Origin: a bacterium
Lineage (GTDB): Bacteria > Patescibacteriota > Saccharimonadia > Saccharimonadales > SZUA-47
Assembly (NCBI GenBank): GCA_030427445.1
Contig: JAUIBQ010000009.1
Coordinates: 1 to 36,915 of the forward strand
DNA: 36,915 bases
Direction of reading: 5' to 3'
Shown: in pieces, positions 35,193 to 36,915 of the stretch
Numbering within the stretch: the stretch's first letter is position 1
Layout: every line of letters begins with the position of its first letter
Notes under the pieces: model-generated
Databases searched by the model: none
Told to the model about the DNA's origin: nothing
What the model saw: only the letters and a program-made list of their open reading frames with translations
Made by a program: the position numbers and the translations under genes

Positions 35193-36770
35193 GTGAGAGA
35201 CTATTATAGTTATAACCCAGAACTTGCTGAATTAGTGCGTGATTCGTTTCAACGAGAAGCAAGTGATAACTCGGGAGAAGCACTTGGTACGCTCCTAGCT
35301 CGTACGTTCACTGATATAGATGATGAAGTTAGAGACTATATATACACTGAAAAACCAGGGTATATAAATACTTATGAAGAACTATTTAGCAATCTAGATA
35401 CTGGCAACGAACAGCACGTTTCCGAACAAGAGAGATCACACGAGTCAATCGCTAGACTACTAGGTATCATTAATCAATTGTCAGACTACGACAAAACTCC
35501 GCACAACCATAATGACTACTGGCATAGCGAACGAGGTAGAGCTGTTGTGGATGCTGTACTCAACGGGCCGCCATACGAGTCAAGCGAAGGGTCTATGGAG
35601 TTTGATGATACCGATTCAGACTTATTTCAAGATATACCTCGAGATCCTGTGAACTTTAGAGGTGAGCATGGTTTATTTGAACCTGAGCTGTGTAGCTGGA
35701 CGGCCAACGAAATACGTCGTTCTCTAAAAGATATATTCCAAAATATCGACGAAACTATGCCGGTAGGAGATGTGGCGTCTGAACGAATTAGAGATGTAAC
35801 ATATTTTGGCGGTCATAGGTTTATAAACGATTCAACCATTGATCGCAGAATTATTGAGCTTGCTCGTGTTTCTGGGGGTTTGAGGCTGTATGCATGGACC
35901 GACATCCCTCAAAAAGGTAGGTTATTTAAACGAGATGATTTGAGTGACGATGCGATAAATAGAGAAAAGTTCTATATAGGTCTAGCACGTGATTCATACG
36001 ACACAGACCATTCTTTGTTTATTCCTATACTTTCGAGTAGTTTAGAAGATGGATGCAGTTTTGTCTTGACAGGATCAAACCCTGAAGACATAACGTTCAA
36101 CAACCCGCAAGTACTCAGTCACTTACGCGATATTCTCGCCACAGCAGATGTATATAATGGCGATGAAGAAAACTTAGCCAGAGAGTTTCTTGATGAGATA
36201 ATTGAGGCCCTACGCTATGTCCCTGAAGGAGTTGGCTTGCAGTTGTTCTTAGAACAGCAACTATACAAACAAGTACCAGAAAGCTTGCAAGAGTTGTATA
36301 ATCTCTTGCTGGACAATGGACGGATGGCAGAGCTACCGAGAAGACAGCGCCTACTTACAACGGTCGATGGTGATGAAAAGGTTTTTAACCTTGTTGGTAA
36401 TATTTACGAACGTGAGGATGCAGATAAACAAGAAGGAAGGATAAAATATGAATTTTTCCTTGAAGATGCCGGTGTGGTGCAAGATGGTGACTTGTCAAAG
36501 CGAGTATTTAGGTTATGGCAAGGACTTGACCCAGATATTTATGAGAATGCAGTTGTAGGACCTCGCTTTTCTATAGAAATGACAGAGTTTGAAGATTTAG
36601 AAATACTGTCATATGACGCAGCTACTCATTCATATGAGGAAGCTGATGGTCAGAGTTTAGCAGTGTGTATCTACATATTGCACAAAAAACTACTAGAAGG
36701 TGTGCATGCTCATAGACGACTTGACACACGCTCTGCACGGCCACAGCATTTAAAGTGGTTTGAGACTTAA
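35193..36770 (+). CDS. hypothetical acidic protein
   Basis: about 525-aa ORF; GTG 35193 preferred over 35172 because the earlier start lies in the promoter. Confidence 0.7.
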   Translation: MRDYYSYNPELAELVRDSFQREASDNSGEALGTLLARTFTDIDDEVRDYIYTEKPGYINTYEELFSNLDTGNEQHVSEQERSHESIARLLGIINQLSDYDKTPHNHNDYWHSERGRAVVDAVLNGPPYESSEGSMEFDDTDSDLFQDIPRDPVNFRGEHGLFEPELCSWTANEIRRSLKDIFQNIDETMPVGDVASERIRDVTYFGGHRFINDSTIDRRIIELARVSGGLRLYAWTDIPQKGRLFKRDDLSDDAINREKFYIGLARDSYDTDHSLFIPILSSSLEDGCSFVLTGSNPEDITFNNPQVLSHLRDILATADVYNGDEENLAREFLDEIIEALRYVPEGVGLQLFLEQQLYKQVPESLQELYNLLLDNGRMAELPRRQRLLTTVDGDEKVFNLVGNIYEREDADKQEGRIKYEFFLEDAGVVQDGDLSKRVFRLWQGLDPDIYENAVVGPRFSIEMTEFEDLEILSYDAATHSYEEADGQSLAVCIYILHKKLLEGVHAHRRLDTRSARPQHLKWFET

Positions 36771-36783
36771 TAAATACAGTTGC

Positions 36784-36915
36784 TCATTGATCAGGGTTAA
36801 AGCAATCGATAATTTTGTGAGGATATAATCCGTTTCTGTCACAATGGCGTCGTATAGCACCGATACTGACATTATGCGCAACGACTATTATGGGTGCAGG
36901 TTGTTCAGCATCTTC
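36784..36915 (-). CDS. partial CDS (C-terminus), possibly histidine-phosphatase-like
   Basis: open minus frame to window edge: ...EDAEQPAPIIVVAHNVSIGAIRRHCDRNGLYPHKIIDCFNPDQ*. Confidence 0.45.
   Translation of the reverse strand, partial: EDAEQPAPIIVVAHNVSIGAIRRHCDRNGLYPHKIIDCFNPDQ

Noticed and set aside
1-36915. tRNA/rRNA genes, CRISPR arrays, transposases, alternative genetic code
   Set aside because: No T-loop/anticodon patterns, repeats or mobile-element proteins recognised; TGA behaves as a stop (e.g. 8061-8063, 14966-14968).

Overview
The 36.9 kb window is a gene-dense bacterial chromosome segment. TGA is used as a normal stop codon. Small lineage-specific proteins sit among housekeeping genes, and the division cluster and overall protein character suggest a Saccharibacteria (TM7)/CPR-type genome; this taxonomic guess is inference. 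Recognisable genes include bL27, xseA/xseB, recO, glycyl-tRNA synthetase, a CYTH protein, a UlaG-like MBL protein, a LysA-like decarboxylase, NUDIX, RNase HI, a NYN/LabA nuclease, a YvcK/CofD-like protein, a GH1 beta-glucosidase, the cell-wall/division cluster mraZ-rsmH-ftsL-like-PBP-ftsW-murG-ftsQ-like, a sigma-region-4/HARE-HTH protein, topA and dprA. The most interesting signals are non-coding. (1) About 0.6-0.7 kb with dense stem-loops, a near-consensus promoter and no credible ORF lies at 34.45-35.15 kb, a candidate large structured RNA. (2) A hidden minus-strand unit lies beyond ftsQ (promoter at 29.12-29.14 kb, intrinsic terminator at 28.86-28.89 kb) and could encode a 33-aa protein or an sRNA. 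(3) A 14-bp perfect inverted repeat would pair the 5' end of a response-regulator mRNA with its own start codon. (4) A Gly-codon-containing leader ORF lies upstream of glyS. (5) A 26-bp identical consensus promoter precedes two unrelated orphan loci. (6) Several -10 hexamers lie 6-9 nt from start codons, suggesting leaderless mRNAs. (7) Four MraZ boxes overlap the dcw promoter, and the cluster has unusually long structured leaders. All calls come from reading the sequence and supplied ORFs; no searches or folding programs were run.
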